Origin: Coptodactyla brooksi
Lineage: Eukaryota; Arthropoda; Insecta; Coleoptera; Scarabaeidae
NCBI GenBank assembly: GCA_033557675.1
Contig: JAWQRM010000140.1
Location: 1-29,095, forward strand
Direction: 5' to 3'
Length of the DNA stretch: 29,095 bases
Shown: positions 1 through 9,603 of the stretch, piece after piece
Position numbering within the stretch: the stretch's first letter is position 1
Layout: every line of letters begins with the position of its first letter
Made by a program: the position numbers and the translations under genes
Notes under the pieces: model-generated
Told to the model about the DNA's origin: nothing
Seen by the model: only the letters and a program-made list of their open reading frames with translations
Databases searched by the model: none

Positions 1-1
1 C

Positions 2-1002
2 GTTTGTGGGAGGTATGTGGTAAATTTAATCGTAGGCGTGCTGAATGAGGAAGTTTTCACCAAAGGATACTTGATATGTTCAAAAGAGCTGAAAGCAACG
101 AATAACAATACAGTTATAAGATTTGTAAATGGGACATTAACAAACTTTTAACTTCCCGAAGCTGTGCCCTATCAGAAAAGTTTATTAATGGTTTCGGATA
201 TGATTAAAACTGTATCAAATCTTAAAGTTTTTTATGCAAATTTGATTCATTGTACGTATTTAGCACATGAAGTTAATCGGTTTGCTGAAATTATACGGCT
301 TCAATTTGCTCTTGTTAATGAATTAATAAAAAATGTCAAAAAGATTTTCATCTAAGCCCCTTTTAGAGTGCAACTCTTCAAAGAAAGGTTGCCTAACTTC
401 CCATTGCCACCTGAGCCAGTGTTAATTCGGTGGGGAACATGGTTAGATGCTGCTTTATACTACGCTGAACATTTCGAAGATTTTAAAAACGTTGCGTGCG
501 CATTTTTAGATACTACTAGTAAATGGATACAAGATTACCAGGCCGTTTCAGAAAAAGCAGAATTAAAAAATAATGTCGCTTTTATTAAATGTAATTTTAA
601 TCTTGTAAGTAAAACCATAAAATTCTTAGAGAAACAGAAAGTTATCCATTAGTTGAGTCGATTAAAGAAGTTAATGATTTTAAAACTGCCATAGATGGTA
701 TACCTGGGCACGTTGGTCAAATAGTGCAACCAAACTCAACGACGTTTTGTCAAAAAAAACAGATTTCAAACGTGGAATAAAATATTAACTATCTTAAATG
801 GAGGGGTAGTTCAATATTTGAATATGAATCCAGCTGTCGTAGCAAAATATAAATATGCACCTATATCCAATGTTGATGTCGAAAGAAGTTTTTCAAATTA
901 TAAAAAAAATTTCAAAGTGATCGACGACAGAGCTTTACAATGGAACATTTAAATGAACATTTAATAATTTCGTGCTTTAAACGGAAACAGCTTTGTTTTT
1001 AA
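2..1002 (+). pseudogene. hAT-family transposase remnant (5' end cut by window)
   Basis: This is the C-terminal half to two thirds of a hAT transposase, the DDE enzyme that excises and reinserts hAT elements. Seen: one reading frame runs from base 2 to 652 with in-frame stops at 149-151, 353-355 and 650-652. It carries stretches such as FPLPPEPVLIRWGTWLDAA (about 389-445) typical of the BED-finger hAT group. After a frameshift near 645 the frame continues (IKEVNDFKTAIDGIPG). Another frame at about 844-930 gives APISNVDVERSFSNYK, the hAT C-terminal dimerisation signature. A last shift near 933 leads to the stop at 1000-1002. No valid ATG remains. With at least three stops and two or three frameshifts the copy is dead. 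The family is secure; the subfamily is not. Confidence 0.85.
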
Positions 1003-1343
1003 ATTTAGTTTTGTTAGAGCTGTTAATAAAAAGAGATATTTGCTTTAAAAATACACGTTTCGTTTATTAAATATTGTTTTGGAGCTATAAATTAAAATGT
1101 ATTAAACGTTTGTTTTATTTAAAGTATTTAAATGTTTTGAATGAAAATACGTTCTCATTTATTGTTTTATTCTATTGTTTAAGTATTAAATGTTAACATT
1201 ATATTAATAAAGTAAAAATGTGAATATAGTTTATATAATTTTGTAAAATGAAAACGTTCTTTTTGCAAATAATAATGCTTTTTTTGAATATAATAATGCT
1301 CTTTTTCCTGCATTTTTAATGCTTTTTAATCCGGGCTCTAGTG
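1003..1343 (+). other. Probable 3' noncoding part and end of the hAT element
   Basis: AT-rich tail directly after the hAT stop. Two near-repeats of 'aataatgctttttttg' type lie at 1268-1295. The stretch ends in CCGGGCTCTAGTG (1331-1343), which read inward is CACTAGAGCCCGG, a plausible hAT terminal inverted repeat starting with CA. The matching left end lies outside the window, so the boundary and any 8-bp target duplication cannot be confirmed. Confidence 0.35.
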
Positions 1344-1470
1344 ATGTAGAAGAACGTTTTTTAAAATGGTTTAACGGATTAATGGTTAAAATGGCTTAAC
1401 GGTCTAGCTCCACAAGGATTTTACTTGTACAGAATGCTGAATTTACCGTTTTCGGTTGCTAAATAATATT

Positions 1471-1776
1471 GTGTCGGGAAAAATTTCGGATGAAGCTAAC
1501 TTTGTTGATCAAGGGCAATGTAAAAATTGTTTGGAAACAATATGGCCAAAAATACGAGAGGGATATAGAACCAATAATATTTTTAATATGAACGAGGCCG
1601 GCCTGTTGTAAGCTAAAACCGGAAAATACTTTCAAATTTAAGGGAGGAAAATGCGTTGGGGGAAATTGTCGAAAGGGCGGAGAACATTATTAGTGGAAGC
1701 AAGTACGGGTGGGTCAGAAAAGAAGAAAAAGGGCGTTATTGGAAAATTTAAATTGTCAAATTTAAAATTTAAGTGT
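1471..1776 (+). pseudogene. Tigger/pogo-type (CENP-B-like) transposase fragment
   Basis: A remnant of the DDE_1 domain of a Tigger transposase. Seen: one frame reads KISDEANFVDQG, then IREGYRTNNIFNMNEAGLL, a stop, a second stop about ten codons later, then GKLSKGRRTLLVEAS and GSEKKKGVIGKFK. These align in order with the family's 'YNADETGLF' box, the 'GGKLSKER' box and the 'VIGKxxKPRCF' box. The first catalytic Asp of the family box is Asn here (FNMNEAG), so this copy is inactive by sequence as well as by its two stops. Only about 100 codons survive; the N-terminal HTH domains and the rest of the catalytic core are missing. The fragment stops where the 80-bp palindrome begins. Confidence 0.75.
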
Positions 1777-1856
1777 TTCACTGACTGTAAAATAACTTTC
1801 TGCCAAAGGTAGAAAATTTTCTATCAAACGTAGAAAATTATTCTACAGTCAGTGAA
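1777..1856. repeat. 80-bp near-perfect palindrome
   Basis: The sequence is symmetric about the AAAA|TTTT centre at 1816/1817. It begins TTCACTGACTGTA and ends with the exact reverse complement. By hand alignment 32 of 40 positions are complementary. Each arm also holds its own small dyad (TTTCTGCC AAA GGTAGAAA in the left arm), so three nested hairpins are possible. There is no obvious target duplication. It may be a tiny MITE or a terminal hairpin of a larger element. A related half copy lies at 14855-14890. Confidence 0.9.
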
Positions 1857-2305
1857 CCTGTCTTCGACAGACAAACTTCCGAAGAACTTGGTTCTTGTTG
1901 AAGTTCTTGGAATTTATTGCTGTGCAATAAATTCCATTGCTTTAAGGTGGGAACTACGCAAGAGATTTTTCCTGATTACAATATCAGACGAATGGAATTT
2001 TGTGAAACTACGACGGAAAAATCAAAGGAGGATGAAAATGTCTTAGGATATATTTTATTTTCGGATTAATCTTCTTTTCCCGTTCATGGTCATCACAATC
2101 CGTCCGTTACACGATATTGGCTTTATTTATTATTAAACAACAGAAAAATTTTATGAAGAAACTTTCGTAATGCAAAAAAAAACGAACTGAGAGGAGATTC
2201 TAATCATTGATACCAATATCCTAACAGCACCGGACCTTACTCTAGAAAAAAATAGTGAATGATGAAGAAGACGAAAGAAATGCGAATAAACAACACAGAA
2301 TTTCA
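1857..2305. other. No recognisable feature
   Basis: Short open frames in this stretch show no family resemblance and no coding signature. It could hold further decayed Tigger sequence, but I cannot align it. Confidence 0.5.
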
Positions 2306-2400
2306 ACCTCCTAAAAAACCGAACATACAGAAGTCGAGCATAAGCGTTTCGGTTTTGGTGTAGAGATAGCATTGTTTAACTAGGAAATATACAACTTACA
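2306..2400 (+). repeat. Degenerate PLE palindromic-unit arm (copy e)
   Basis: GTCGAGCAT at about 2334 followed by TTTTGGTGTAG (2352-2362) matches the right arm of the palindromic unit at 16921-17109. Upstream CGAACATAC resembles the GAAAC plus short-stem part of the hammerhead-like motif, but the CTGANGA box is not recognisable. It lies about 530 bp upstream of, and in the same orientation as, the PLE reverse-transcriptase scrap at 2933, fitting a 5' pseudo-LTR of the same copy. Confidence 0.45.
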
Positions 2401-2932
2401 CAGGATTCCTATGCAAGCTAAACTTAACGTTAGGTAAACGTGATATTAGTTTCTAGTAAATAGAGTGACAACAACGTAACGACCTGATGATGTCAAAGGA
2501 TATGTATCAGAAGCGAATAATTATATTTACCATGAGAATTTCCTGTTTTTCGTGTGTGCTTTATATATGAGAAACCGCTTAGTGTAGACTTGACCAGCCG
2601 CTTCGTCGATTTAGCAAGAACCATGAATTTTCTAGATATTATGGTAATTGGTTATCAAGAAGAACAAAGGCTGTGTTTGACGTAAATAATATTCTTTGTA
2701 TAAAGTGGACCCGATAAGCCAAAGGACTACATTTTAAATTGTACATCTCTATAAAATTACCTAGCAGAAAACGTACATTCGAAAAAAGAATAATCATAGC
2801 AGGGTTCTTATTCTAAAATATAGCAAATAACTATGCTTACTCCTTTATTACTTTTGGAGGTCGGTTCATCCAGCTATGTATGAGAATTGCACTGCGAAAC
2901 AATTAGATTTAGAATGCTTATGTATTATAAAC
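2401..2932. other. No recognisable gene; possible tail motif of the PLE repeat
   Basis: No coding similarity found. TAAGCCAAAGG at 2715-2725 matches the tail motif following the palindromic units at 9640 and 19862, but eleven bases alone are not significant. A CCTGATGATG at about 2485 lacks a matching stem and GAAAC box. Confidence 0.4.
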
Positions 2933-3085
2933 TTCACAACGCCACCGGAAGACAGATTTTCCAAATATTTGACGAGAAAAATTAAACATGTGATACGCCT
3001 AAACGACAAGCACACAATAAAAAATAACACGGATTTAGTAAAATAGTTGAAAGACATAAATATCAACAATTACACAACAATAGTA
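2933..3085 (+). pseudogene. Penelope-like element reverse-transcriptase fragment
   Basis: One frame reads FTTPPEDRFSKYLTRKIK, then RLNDKHTIKNNTDLVK, an in-frame stop and LKDININNYTT. This fits the PLE reverse-transcriptase segment (P-x-x-x-x-SKYLxxKhK ... TIKNSxDLVxKLK) that precedes the catalytic palm. The reverse-strand fragment at 9889-10240 carries the same segment (FSKYLARKVK, LKDKHSIKNNAHLISKLK), so the window holds two relatives of one family. Only about 50 codons survive; no catalytic YADD box is present. PLEs encode RT plus, usually, a GIY-YIG endonuclease; the endonuclease is not seen here. Confidence 0.65.
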
Positions 3086-3121
3086 TATTTCTTATATATT
3101 TTATATTTATATCAATATTTA

Positions 3122-3173
3122 AACTACACTTCAAAATAAAAGTCATAAGTTTTTGTAAATGTCCATTTTGGGA
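3122..3173 (+). repeat. Left terminal inverted repeat of the pogo-like element
   Basis: Pairs with 5067-5124. The outer block ACTACAC, the middle block AATAAAAGT and the inner 18-bp block are conserved between the two ends; the spacer between middle and inner blocks differs by a few bases in length. Confidence 0.85.
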
Positions 3174-3833
3174 TGCTCATCATCATCATTTCTATGTTCA
3201 TGGGATCATCATTTCTATGTACCCCTAAGGAAGACTATTTCTCTTCATAGTTTTGGTATTAAATTGTAATGTTAAATTGGAATGTCATTGTATTTAAATT
3301 AAAAATTGTTTATTGTAATATAAAAAAGTAATATGATACATGCAAACAGTAATAGCTAACGTCCTGCGTAATTGGTCATGGCGTAAATATGACCTATTTC
3401 TATGCGTCTTGGCAAACCAATGCGTTTATGATTTCCAATGTACGCAAGTGATCATAAATAAAACTTTAAAAATGAAATTACATCTGCATACTTATCACTG
3501 TTTCTACATAAGGATGTGATCAGCTTGCTAAAGTGTATTATCATGAAGTGTCTCGTTCTATTCATTACAGTTACAATTAGTTATCAAACACATATTGTTA
3601 AAAATAATTATGACGCATCCAGAATGGCCTTGTTTTGCGTTAAATATATTGAACATCTTAACAATATTAACAAGTTTAAGAATTAACCAATACCAGGGTA
3701 CAAACAATGTTTGACATCATTGTGAGTGGCTGTAGCGATCCCGCTTACGACACTGCAAGCGGCGTCCACTAACCAGTACCCTGTTAGTGGATATTGAGGA
3801 AGACGACAGACATCGAAGAAGAGATGTCCAGTG

Positions 3834-4912
3834 TTCAACTAGTGCAGGAACCTACTGATACAGATTTTAAGTATAAACAGAATGCTGTTGAATACTTGGA
3901 AGGAAATGACGACTTTCTATAGAAAATGTCCAACATAATTATGTTAAAGTTACGTCACTTCAACCAATTCAAAAGTGCTATAGACCGTCAGATGATTGTT
4001 CACGACTCGGATAAAAGAAGATTTAGAGGCTTTAGAGGCTTAAGAAGAGTTGCACGTTCCAAACCTTCCGGCATCACATCGGTGGATACAGACATTAAAA
4101 AAAAACCATAATATAGTTTCCCGCAAAATTACGAAAGTCAAAACAAGGAGCCAAGTGAGTAATACCGTAAATATTGCTGCAGAGGCAACTCTATTTGTCA
4201 AAAGTTTACACAATTTAATACCTGAATGTGGATTAGATTGTATTTGCAATACTGACCAAAGCGGGTTCAGTTTGGAAATACATAGTGGGCGAACACTAGC
4301 AGAACATGGTTCCAAGAAGGTGGAAGTTGTAGAGCAATCAGTTTCTGCATCACAATATCTGCATCGAAAAAGTTGGCATATCCACTGTTAGTATGTTTGA
4401 AAGAGGTAAGTGGTTGTTTGGAGCGAAAAGTAGAACAAGAAATATTTTTTCCACCAAATGTGTATTCGTACATTATGACCACAAAATCGGAAAAGCTTAC
4501 AAAACAGTTAGTAATAGAGTGGGTTAGGAATGTATATGCTCGTACAACCCTTGGATGGATTATGGTTTCCTCTTCTGGACACAATTTGTTCGTCAGTTAT
4601 CAGATAAAATTGCTTTATCATCATTTGCTATTCAATTGCATCAACCAGATAACATATTTCACAACATGGCTTAACACACTTGCAATTTTCTTCACCAAGA
4701 TATACCGAGTTCATCCAAAACGGTTGGTATAAAAGCGGTTATCTTCAAAAATACCCGGGACACTTTACAACGCCAGTGGATTTCTCCTTTCACGACTCGC
4801 AGTTATCAAGTTGCAATATCTGTGGGGCTCCGGCCATAATAAAATGCAGTTGATGCAAACAATACTTGTGCATGAAATATTTCTTCAATGATTTTCACAA
4901 TTGTGCAGACTA
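3834..4912 (+). pseudogene. Pogo-like DDE transposase, broken
   Basis: This gene would have encoded the transposase of the surrounding element. The ATG at 3834 opens a frame with DFKYKQNAVEYLEG, as expected at the N-terminus, and stops after 28 codons (3918-3920). Later frames give MIVHDSDKRR (about 3981-4015), HNIVSRKITKVKTR (about 4110-4155), then CNTDQSGFSLEIHSGRTLAE (about 4246-4305), which contains the first catalytic Asp. KKVEVVEQSVSA and PPNVYSYIMTTKSEKLTKQL follow. The second Asp box (family DSWSGH) reads MVSSSGHN near 4560-4587, with the Asp codon apparently lost. Towards the end come LQFSSPRY, WYKSGYL and a Cys-rich CNICGAPAIIKCS with an in-frame stop, then CKQYLCMKYFF, resembling a C-terminal zinc ribbon. 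There are several frameshifts and stops. It is dead. Confidence 0.85.
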
Positions 4913-5066
4913 TCGACCGTATTTTTTTGTATATCAATATTTATTATATTATGCTTTTGAATATTTACTTATTTACCCCATGGTCATTTAGATTGAGGTA
5001 ACAATGTTTAGCAATAAGAGATAAGTAGACTTCTTTAGAGGTTCGTAGGAGTGACGATAACTTCCC

Positions 5067-5124
5067 AAAATGGACATTTAGAAAGAAATCAAAAAATCCG
5101 TAACTTTTATTTTTTCGTGTAGTC
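5067..5124 (-). repeat. Right terminal inverted repeat of the pogo-like element
   Basis: Reverse complement of 3122-3173; exact over the inner 18 bases and close over the outer 25. Followed by TA at 5125-5126. Confidence 0.85.
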
Positions 5125-5126
5125 TA

Positions 5127-5587
5127 AAGATTAAAAAAAGAAAAATTGAATTTATAATATACAAGAGCAGGAGTGAGAAAAGTTAACGTCTTTTTAGCCC
5201 CTTCACAAGCCCGTGGGTGCGCCACTGTTCTTTTTCAACCTTAAATGTACGGCTACTAACAGAGAACTATCTAAAATCGGGGAGATACACTTAGGTCTAC
5301 TTGGGACGTGAGGGGCCTACTTTGAAGGGGATTAGGATCCCAATCCCGTCATGTAAATAATATGCAGAGTGGTTTATACCACAAGGCGAAAAATGAAAAT
5401 CCATGTTTATTATTAAGTTTTAAGCATAAAATGTAAATAATTTTCTTTCCGATCGTTTTTGAAATATTGGTATTCAAAGTATGAAAGACATGACTCGATA
5501 TTTTAGAAAAAAATAATATGTACTAAAAGATATTACTATAAATTATAACTCGATATAAAAATATATAATACTATAAAAATGTTCGAA
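5127..5587. other. No recognisable gene
   Basis: Mostly AT-rich. CCCGTGGGTGCGCCACTG at 5210-5227, read on the reverse strand, begins CAGTGGCGCACC, which resembles the start of some hAT terminal repeats. I found no partner, so no element is called. Confidence 0.45.
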
Positions 5588-6281
5588 AAGTCAGCATGTA
5601 TATCTTCTGCATAAACTAATTGGCCCCAAAAGTAAAAATCCAGTGGATTTAGATCTGGCGATCTAGCAGGCCACTGAACTGGACCACGTCTACCCATCCA
5701 CCTTCCATTAAAATAGTTGCAAGAGCTGTTGTAGAATAGCTAGATATTCTACAACACCTCTTGCAGCATGCGGCGGTGCATCATCGTGTTAAGAATTATA
5801 GGCAGCAAACGACCATTGAAAATCCCACACCGTGTTGATAGAAAATCTCTGTTGGAAACGATGATGTCTAAATGCGTGAAGATTTTGTAACGAACATACA
5901 TGCTCATTGTGGTGGTTGCAAAAGTAGCTTCGTTAAGGGTTTTTGCATCCCTTGCAAAAGTAGCTTCGTCAGACCATAAAATTGAACGAATAAAGTTGGG
6001 ATTTTGCTCGTGCTGTTCAAGAAGACATCCACAAAACGCTAACCTCTGTACTTCATCCCTTGGATATAGGTGCTGAACACGCTGATAATGAAACGAATGC
6101 AGTTCTTCTCTACGTAAAGTCCTCCAAACGTAGTTTTGAGAAACTTGCAGACGACTTGCAATTCTTCTGGTACTTATACCAAGTACTGTATAAATTACTT
6201 CTACTTCTCTTGCAGCGTTGTACCTTAAATTTACACCGCCAGTACGACGATTACCAATTCCACATTGTCGGCTGCAAATAA
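5588..6281 (-). pseudogene. IS630/Tc1-like DDE transposase remnant (HTH/DUF4817 type)
   Basis: Read on the reverse strand, successive frames give RIARRLQVSQNYVWRTLRRE (helix-turn-helix), FHYQRVQHLYPRDEVQRL, then RSILWSDEATFARDAK with the first catalytic Asp. HDDAPPHAARGVVEYLA carries the second Asp. WMGRRGPVQWPARSPDLNPL followed by DFYFWGQLVY carries the final acidic region. This order matches insect transposases annotated with the DUF4817 domain. Frameshifts separate the blocks. A local duplication of TTGCAAAAGTAGCTTCGT (5916-5933 and 5952-5969) disrupts the catalytic region, and a hairpin at 5728-5755 lies between the last two boxes. It is not functional. Relatives lie at 7563-8127 and 22146-22789. 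Confidence 0.8.
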
Positions 6282-6449
6282 GAAAACAGTACTTGTCAAT
6301 ATGGCATGAAGGAACATGGAACCCACAACATTGAATTTAGACTGCAAGCAATTATATCTTGCATACCGGAAATATTAGGTAATAATTAGATTGGATTTTG
6401 AGGACCAACAATAACGAATTTTTGAGGTTTCACGCCTTGATCCTGTTAG
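6282..6449. other. No recognisable feature
   Basis: Nothing recognisable; probably flanking DNA of the transposase relic. Confidence 0.4.
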
Positions 6450-7350
6450 AACTTATAATCACCTAAGAGTTGATTGGGTCAATACAGATTCCGGTGTTAC
6501 TAAACCCGAATTTACGACAGGCCGCAGTAAACTAATCTGATTGCGCCACAACGAAGATGATCGTAAATAGCGCCTTCGGATAAACGAATCACGCGCGGGA
6601 AAATTCGGTAATCCTCGATAATCCCGATATACGATGTAAAGGTAGGGCCAGTTTGGTCGGTGGGCAATTGGGTTGTATTGTGTAGTGTGAAATTTAGGAA
6701 AAAAATCCTGTTTGTTAACGAACTCGACCGGGTTATTGGATAAAGATGCGTTGATTGCGTTGGCGCCCAATAAATATACTGATTGGCGTACACGGCTTGC
6801 CCTGCTAAAGATCCTCATCTTGGAATTTTCAATTCGCAATCATATAGAATCAGGCCACCGGTAAATACAAGCCCAATTCTCAATATCCCTCGTCGTGCCT
6901 TTCAATTATACCGCAGCGGCGGCGGCGGTTTATTCGGTGGGATTTCATTCGAATTTGATTTCCCGGTATACCGATAAGGGCTTTGTGCCGGAAGGGTGGG
7001 TGGAAGCGGTGGGGTGACTGAACGGACCCATGGGCGGTGTGCAGATGCCCGAAAGAAAATGGTAAAACCGCTTGTTGGGCCACTAGACTCCCGTCGGAAA
7101 TCCAATTCCGGGGTAAGGCATTCATCTCCCGGTGAATATGACCCAGTGGCGGTGCCGACGCTTGTACTGTAGGGGCATTTCAGGAGGACGGGCGAACGTA
7201 TTTGCATTACAGAACGAGTGAGTGGGAGGGAATCCAGACGGTCCGCGGATGGCCCAAAGCGATTACGGGTAGGGTGCCGCGAAAATTCCCCACATTTAAA
7301 TAAAATATGCGCGTCCTTGGTACAGGAGTGAAAGATGTACGCGTTTGGGG
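6450..7350. other. G+C-rich, CpG-containing block of unknown role
   Basis: The composition changes visibly: many CG dinucleotides, a GGCGGCGGCGG run near 6914-6927, and open frames on both strands that do not resemble any family I know. The frames overlap on both strands and lack consistent coding features, so I do not call a gene. The block shares ACGAG(T/C)GAGTGGGAGGG (7214-7230) with the other G+C-rich block (21000-21016). It could be an exon or promoter remnant, a conserved noncoding element, or an unrecognised repeat. Confidence 0.5.
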
Positions 7351-7562
7351 AGCGATGTAATATTAGAGACCCGATTCAAATGAGGCCAATTGTGAATTTA
7401 CTGTCAATACCTTATTGCATGAGAGGTTGTTGATTTAGTAGAAGTTATTGCGTGTTCTAAATCTTTGTTTCAAATCATCATGCTCATTTCCAGAGTATAC
7501 CAAGATTGATTTTCATTATTTATTTATTATTTATTAATTTGGAGGGATGTCAGCAAAATTTG
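7351..7562. other. AT-rich spacer, no feature
   Basis: Contains a TTTATTTATTATTTATTA run near 7517-7535; nothing else recognised. Confidence 0.4.
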
Positions 7563-8127
7563 CTACCGATAATTTATAGAAATTGTTTTAAATGACCACC
7601 GTTTTCTCTCCGACATAAATCTATGTCTATATCTTTGGAGAAACCCCAAATAATTTTCTCCGTTTAGTCGATTTGGTAAAATAACTGGACCAATTAGACA
7701 CCGATCAATAATAGTGATCCAAACATTTATTTTAAACTCCTGTTGGAAATGTCGGAGAATTACTAAATACGGGTTTACATCATAATACTTATGATAGTCA
7801 TGTAAGTTTGTAATGCCTCTACGGGTAAAAGAAACCTCATCAGTAAAGAGAATTTTCTTTTTAAAATGAATATCTTGACGTAAAATAAAGTAACAGAAGG
7901 TCACTCGCGTAACCAAATCTTCCGGTAACAGTTCTTGTACTTTACTTTACTTGTTACTGTTCTCAAGTGTTACTGAAATATTTGCCTGTTTCTCGAGCCC
8001 GACTTTCAGCATTAGAAAATGTTGCTCTATGAGGAACCACACAAGGAGGAAATCTTCTCTAGTTTCTAGTTTCCTCCGAGAAACCTAACATTTCAACTTG
8101 TTCGCTAAATGAGAATTTCCCGGGCAT
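7563..8127 (-). pseudogene. IS630/Tc1-like DDE transposase remnant (HTH/DUF4817 type), second copy
   Basis: On the reverse strand an ATG at 8127-8125 begins MPGKFSFSEQVEML, similar to the N-terminal HTH of these transposases. After frameshifts comes VQELLPEDLVTRVTFCYFIL, then KKKILFTDEVSFTRRGI with the first catalytic Asp. FKINVWITIIDRCLIGPVIL and PNRLNGENYLGFLQ follow, matching the family's 'NVWCGILGDYLIGP...LPNRLNGETYLQFLQ' region. Residues LVTRV to FLQRYR (about 7910-7640) remain in one open frame. The later catalytic boxes are missing at the left end, so the copy is 3'-truncated. GAATCACCCTG at 8324-8334, read on the reverse strand, begins CAGGGTGATTC and may be the 5' terminal repeat. 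Confidence 0.8.
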
Positions 8128-8637
8128 TTCAAAACAATGAGTTAAGAACTATGAAAATCAAACAACTTTATTTCTTGATTGTCAAGTTTGACATATAATT
8201 TCATAATTGCTGAATTTTCAATCATTTTAGGTAACAAGGATAAAATACGCGGCTTTAGTAATTCGCATTTTTCTTCAAAACGGCAAAATCTTGCATGCTC
8301 TTCCTCTGTGACGGTTCTTATGCGAATCACCCTGTACTGCGGGGTTTCTAGGGTTATCCGTTGTCGTGAATATTAAGTTTTTACTTTTGCCGGAGATTTT
8401 TATGCTTTGGAAATTTTTCTCTCTATTACTAGATAAGTGGGAAGTTTTATGGAGATACCCTGTGTAATTTAACTCGTGCCTGTATTTTGTATGTAGGGTG
8501 TTCTTTGTATCTATTACTGAACCTTCTTCCTATTTGTACAATGTACTTAATTTCATAATGAGATTTTTTAGATATACAAAAAATACATTGAATTATGTTT
8601 ATTCAGTGTATTTTCAATGTTTATTTTAAGTTATTTC
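8128..8637. other. No recognisable gene
   Basis: A reverse-strand open frame at 8142-8330 has only a GTG start and no family resemblance; it probably belongs to the 5' untranslated part of the neighbouring transposon. From 8340 to 8637 the sequence is AT-rich with no feature seen. Confidence 0.4.
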
Positions 8638-9350
8638 TTATTCAAAATAGGTCCCATTAAACTCAATACACTCTCTAGCACAATGGATCAATGCCTGCCT
8701 AGATTTTTGCATGTCATCCTTAAAACGGTCCTTTCATGGCAATTTCAACGGTCCCCTAATATCATCATAAAATGATCGCTTCATCGCAATTTTAAGGTTT
8801 GGGAAAAGAATATAGTCACACGGTGATATATCAGGCCAATACGGTGGGTGGTTAATGACAGATATTGTTTTTAGCCAAAAACTGATTAACTTCTAACGTC
8901 TTATGTGGTGGTGCATTATCATACAATAGAAACAGCTATTTTCCTGCTGGACATTCAGGCCTAACACGTACAATTCTTGACCTCAAACGATGTAAAAGTG
9001 CTTAGTAATAATCTCCATTGATAGTTTTACCTTGTGGAATAAATTGCTTGTAAACAATCCCTTGTGTCATAAAAAGTTAACAATGTTGATGTCTTGATTC
9101 TTGACTTCTGAAAATGCAATATTTGTTTTGATAACATGTTTCATCACTAGTTAAGATCAAGAAAATCTAGATCATTTTCAGCAGTTTTAATGAGGTCTTT
9201 ACTTTGAGGTCTTCACAAATACTTTTTTTTCCGAAATCTTCAATCAAAGTTTGACGAACAGTTTCACTATTTGTTTTTATAGTTTTTATAATTCTTCAGC
9301 CAGCTTAGCATGAACTTGGGTGCATTTGAAAGAGGTGGCTTGTATCTTTC
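8638..9350 (-). pseudogene. Mariner-like transposase remnant
   Basis: Read on the reverse strand, the blocks occur in the expected order. VRQTLIEDFGKKSICEDLKV comes first, then DFLDLNTSDETCYQ-type sequence with the first catalytic Asp region. The block around GLFTSNLFHKVKLSMEIITK corresponds to the 'hEFLPxGxTVNxEYY' segment. DNAPPHKTLEVNQFLAKNN carries the second Asp. HPPYWPDISPCDYILFPNLK carries the third Asp. The C-terminus is QALIHCARECIEFNGTYFE followed by TAA at 8640-8638. Each block needs a frame change and several stops intervene, so this is a dead, old copy. It differs clearly from the mariner at 23133. Its terminal repeats were not found. Confidence 0.75.
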
Positions 9351-9355
9351 TAACA

Positions 9356-9377
9356 ATATATATATATATATATATAT
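9356..9377. repeat. (AT)11 microsatellite
   Basis: Uninterrupted AT dinucleotide run just upstream (on the reverse strand) of the mariner-like relic. Confidence 0.95.
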
Positions 9378-9603
9378 GCATTTTTCTACCAATAAAACAC
9401 ACGTTTAAACAAATGGTACATTGCAGGTATATAACTTATAGAGGTGATTGATAAGTTAAGAATGTACGTCAATAAATATGTAAAGAAAGCAAGTGGATGT
9501 GTCTTTGCTACTCAAAAGCAGTTAAATTTGTACAATGCGGCGATTATTTAAATAGGTTTCATGTTCCTTTTTCCCTAATTGGCGAGCACTATCGTTACTT
9601 GCC
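9378..9603. other. No recognisable gene
   Basis: AT-rich; may include the 5' end of the mariner-like relic. Nothing definite. Confidence 0.4.

Larger units (their letters stand above)
3122..5124 (+). mobile_element. 2003-bp pogo-superfamily DNA transposon with both ends
   Basis: Inverted repeats of about 50-58 bp bound the element. The left begins AACTACAC after TA (3120-3121); the right ends GTGTAGTC before TA (5125-5126). The inner 18 bases TAAATGTCCATTTTGGGA (3156-3173) recur as an exact reverse complement at 5067-5084. The TA flanks fit the TA target duplication of the Tc1/mariner/pogo superfamily. Between the ends lies one decayed transposase gene (3834-4912). The length and the flanking inverted repeats fit a complete but dead copy. 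Confidence 0.85.

Noticed and set aside
2485..2494. CCTGATGATG as a further hammerhead-like core
   Set aside because: There is no paired stem followed by GAAAC and no cleavage triplet downstream.
5210..5227. CAGTGGCGCACC-like terminal repeat (reverse strand)
   Set aside because: No inverted partner or target duplication was found, so no element end is claimed.
8142..8330. Reverse-strand 62-codon frame with a basic, plausible-looking peptide
   Set aside because: It begins with GTG, not ATG, which is not a normal start in an animal, and it lies in the probable 5' untranslated part of a dead transposon.
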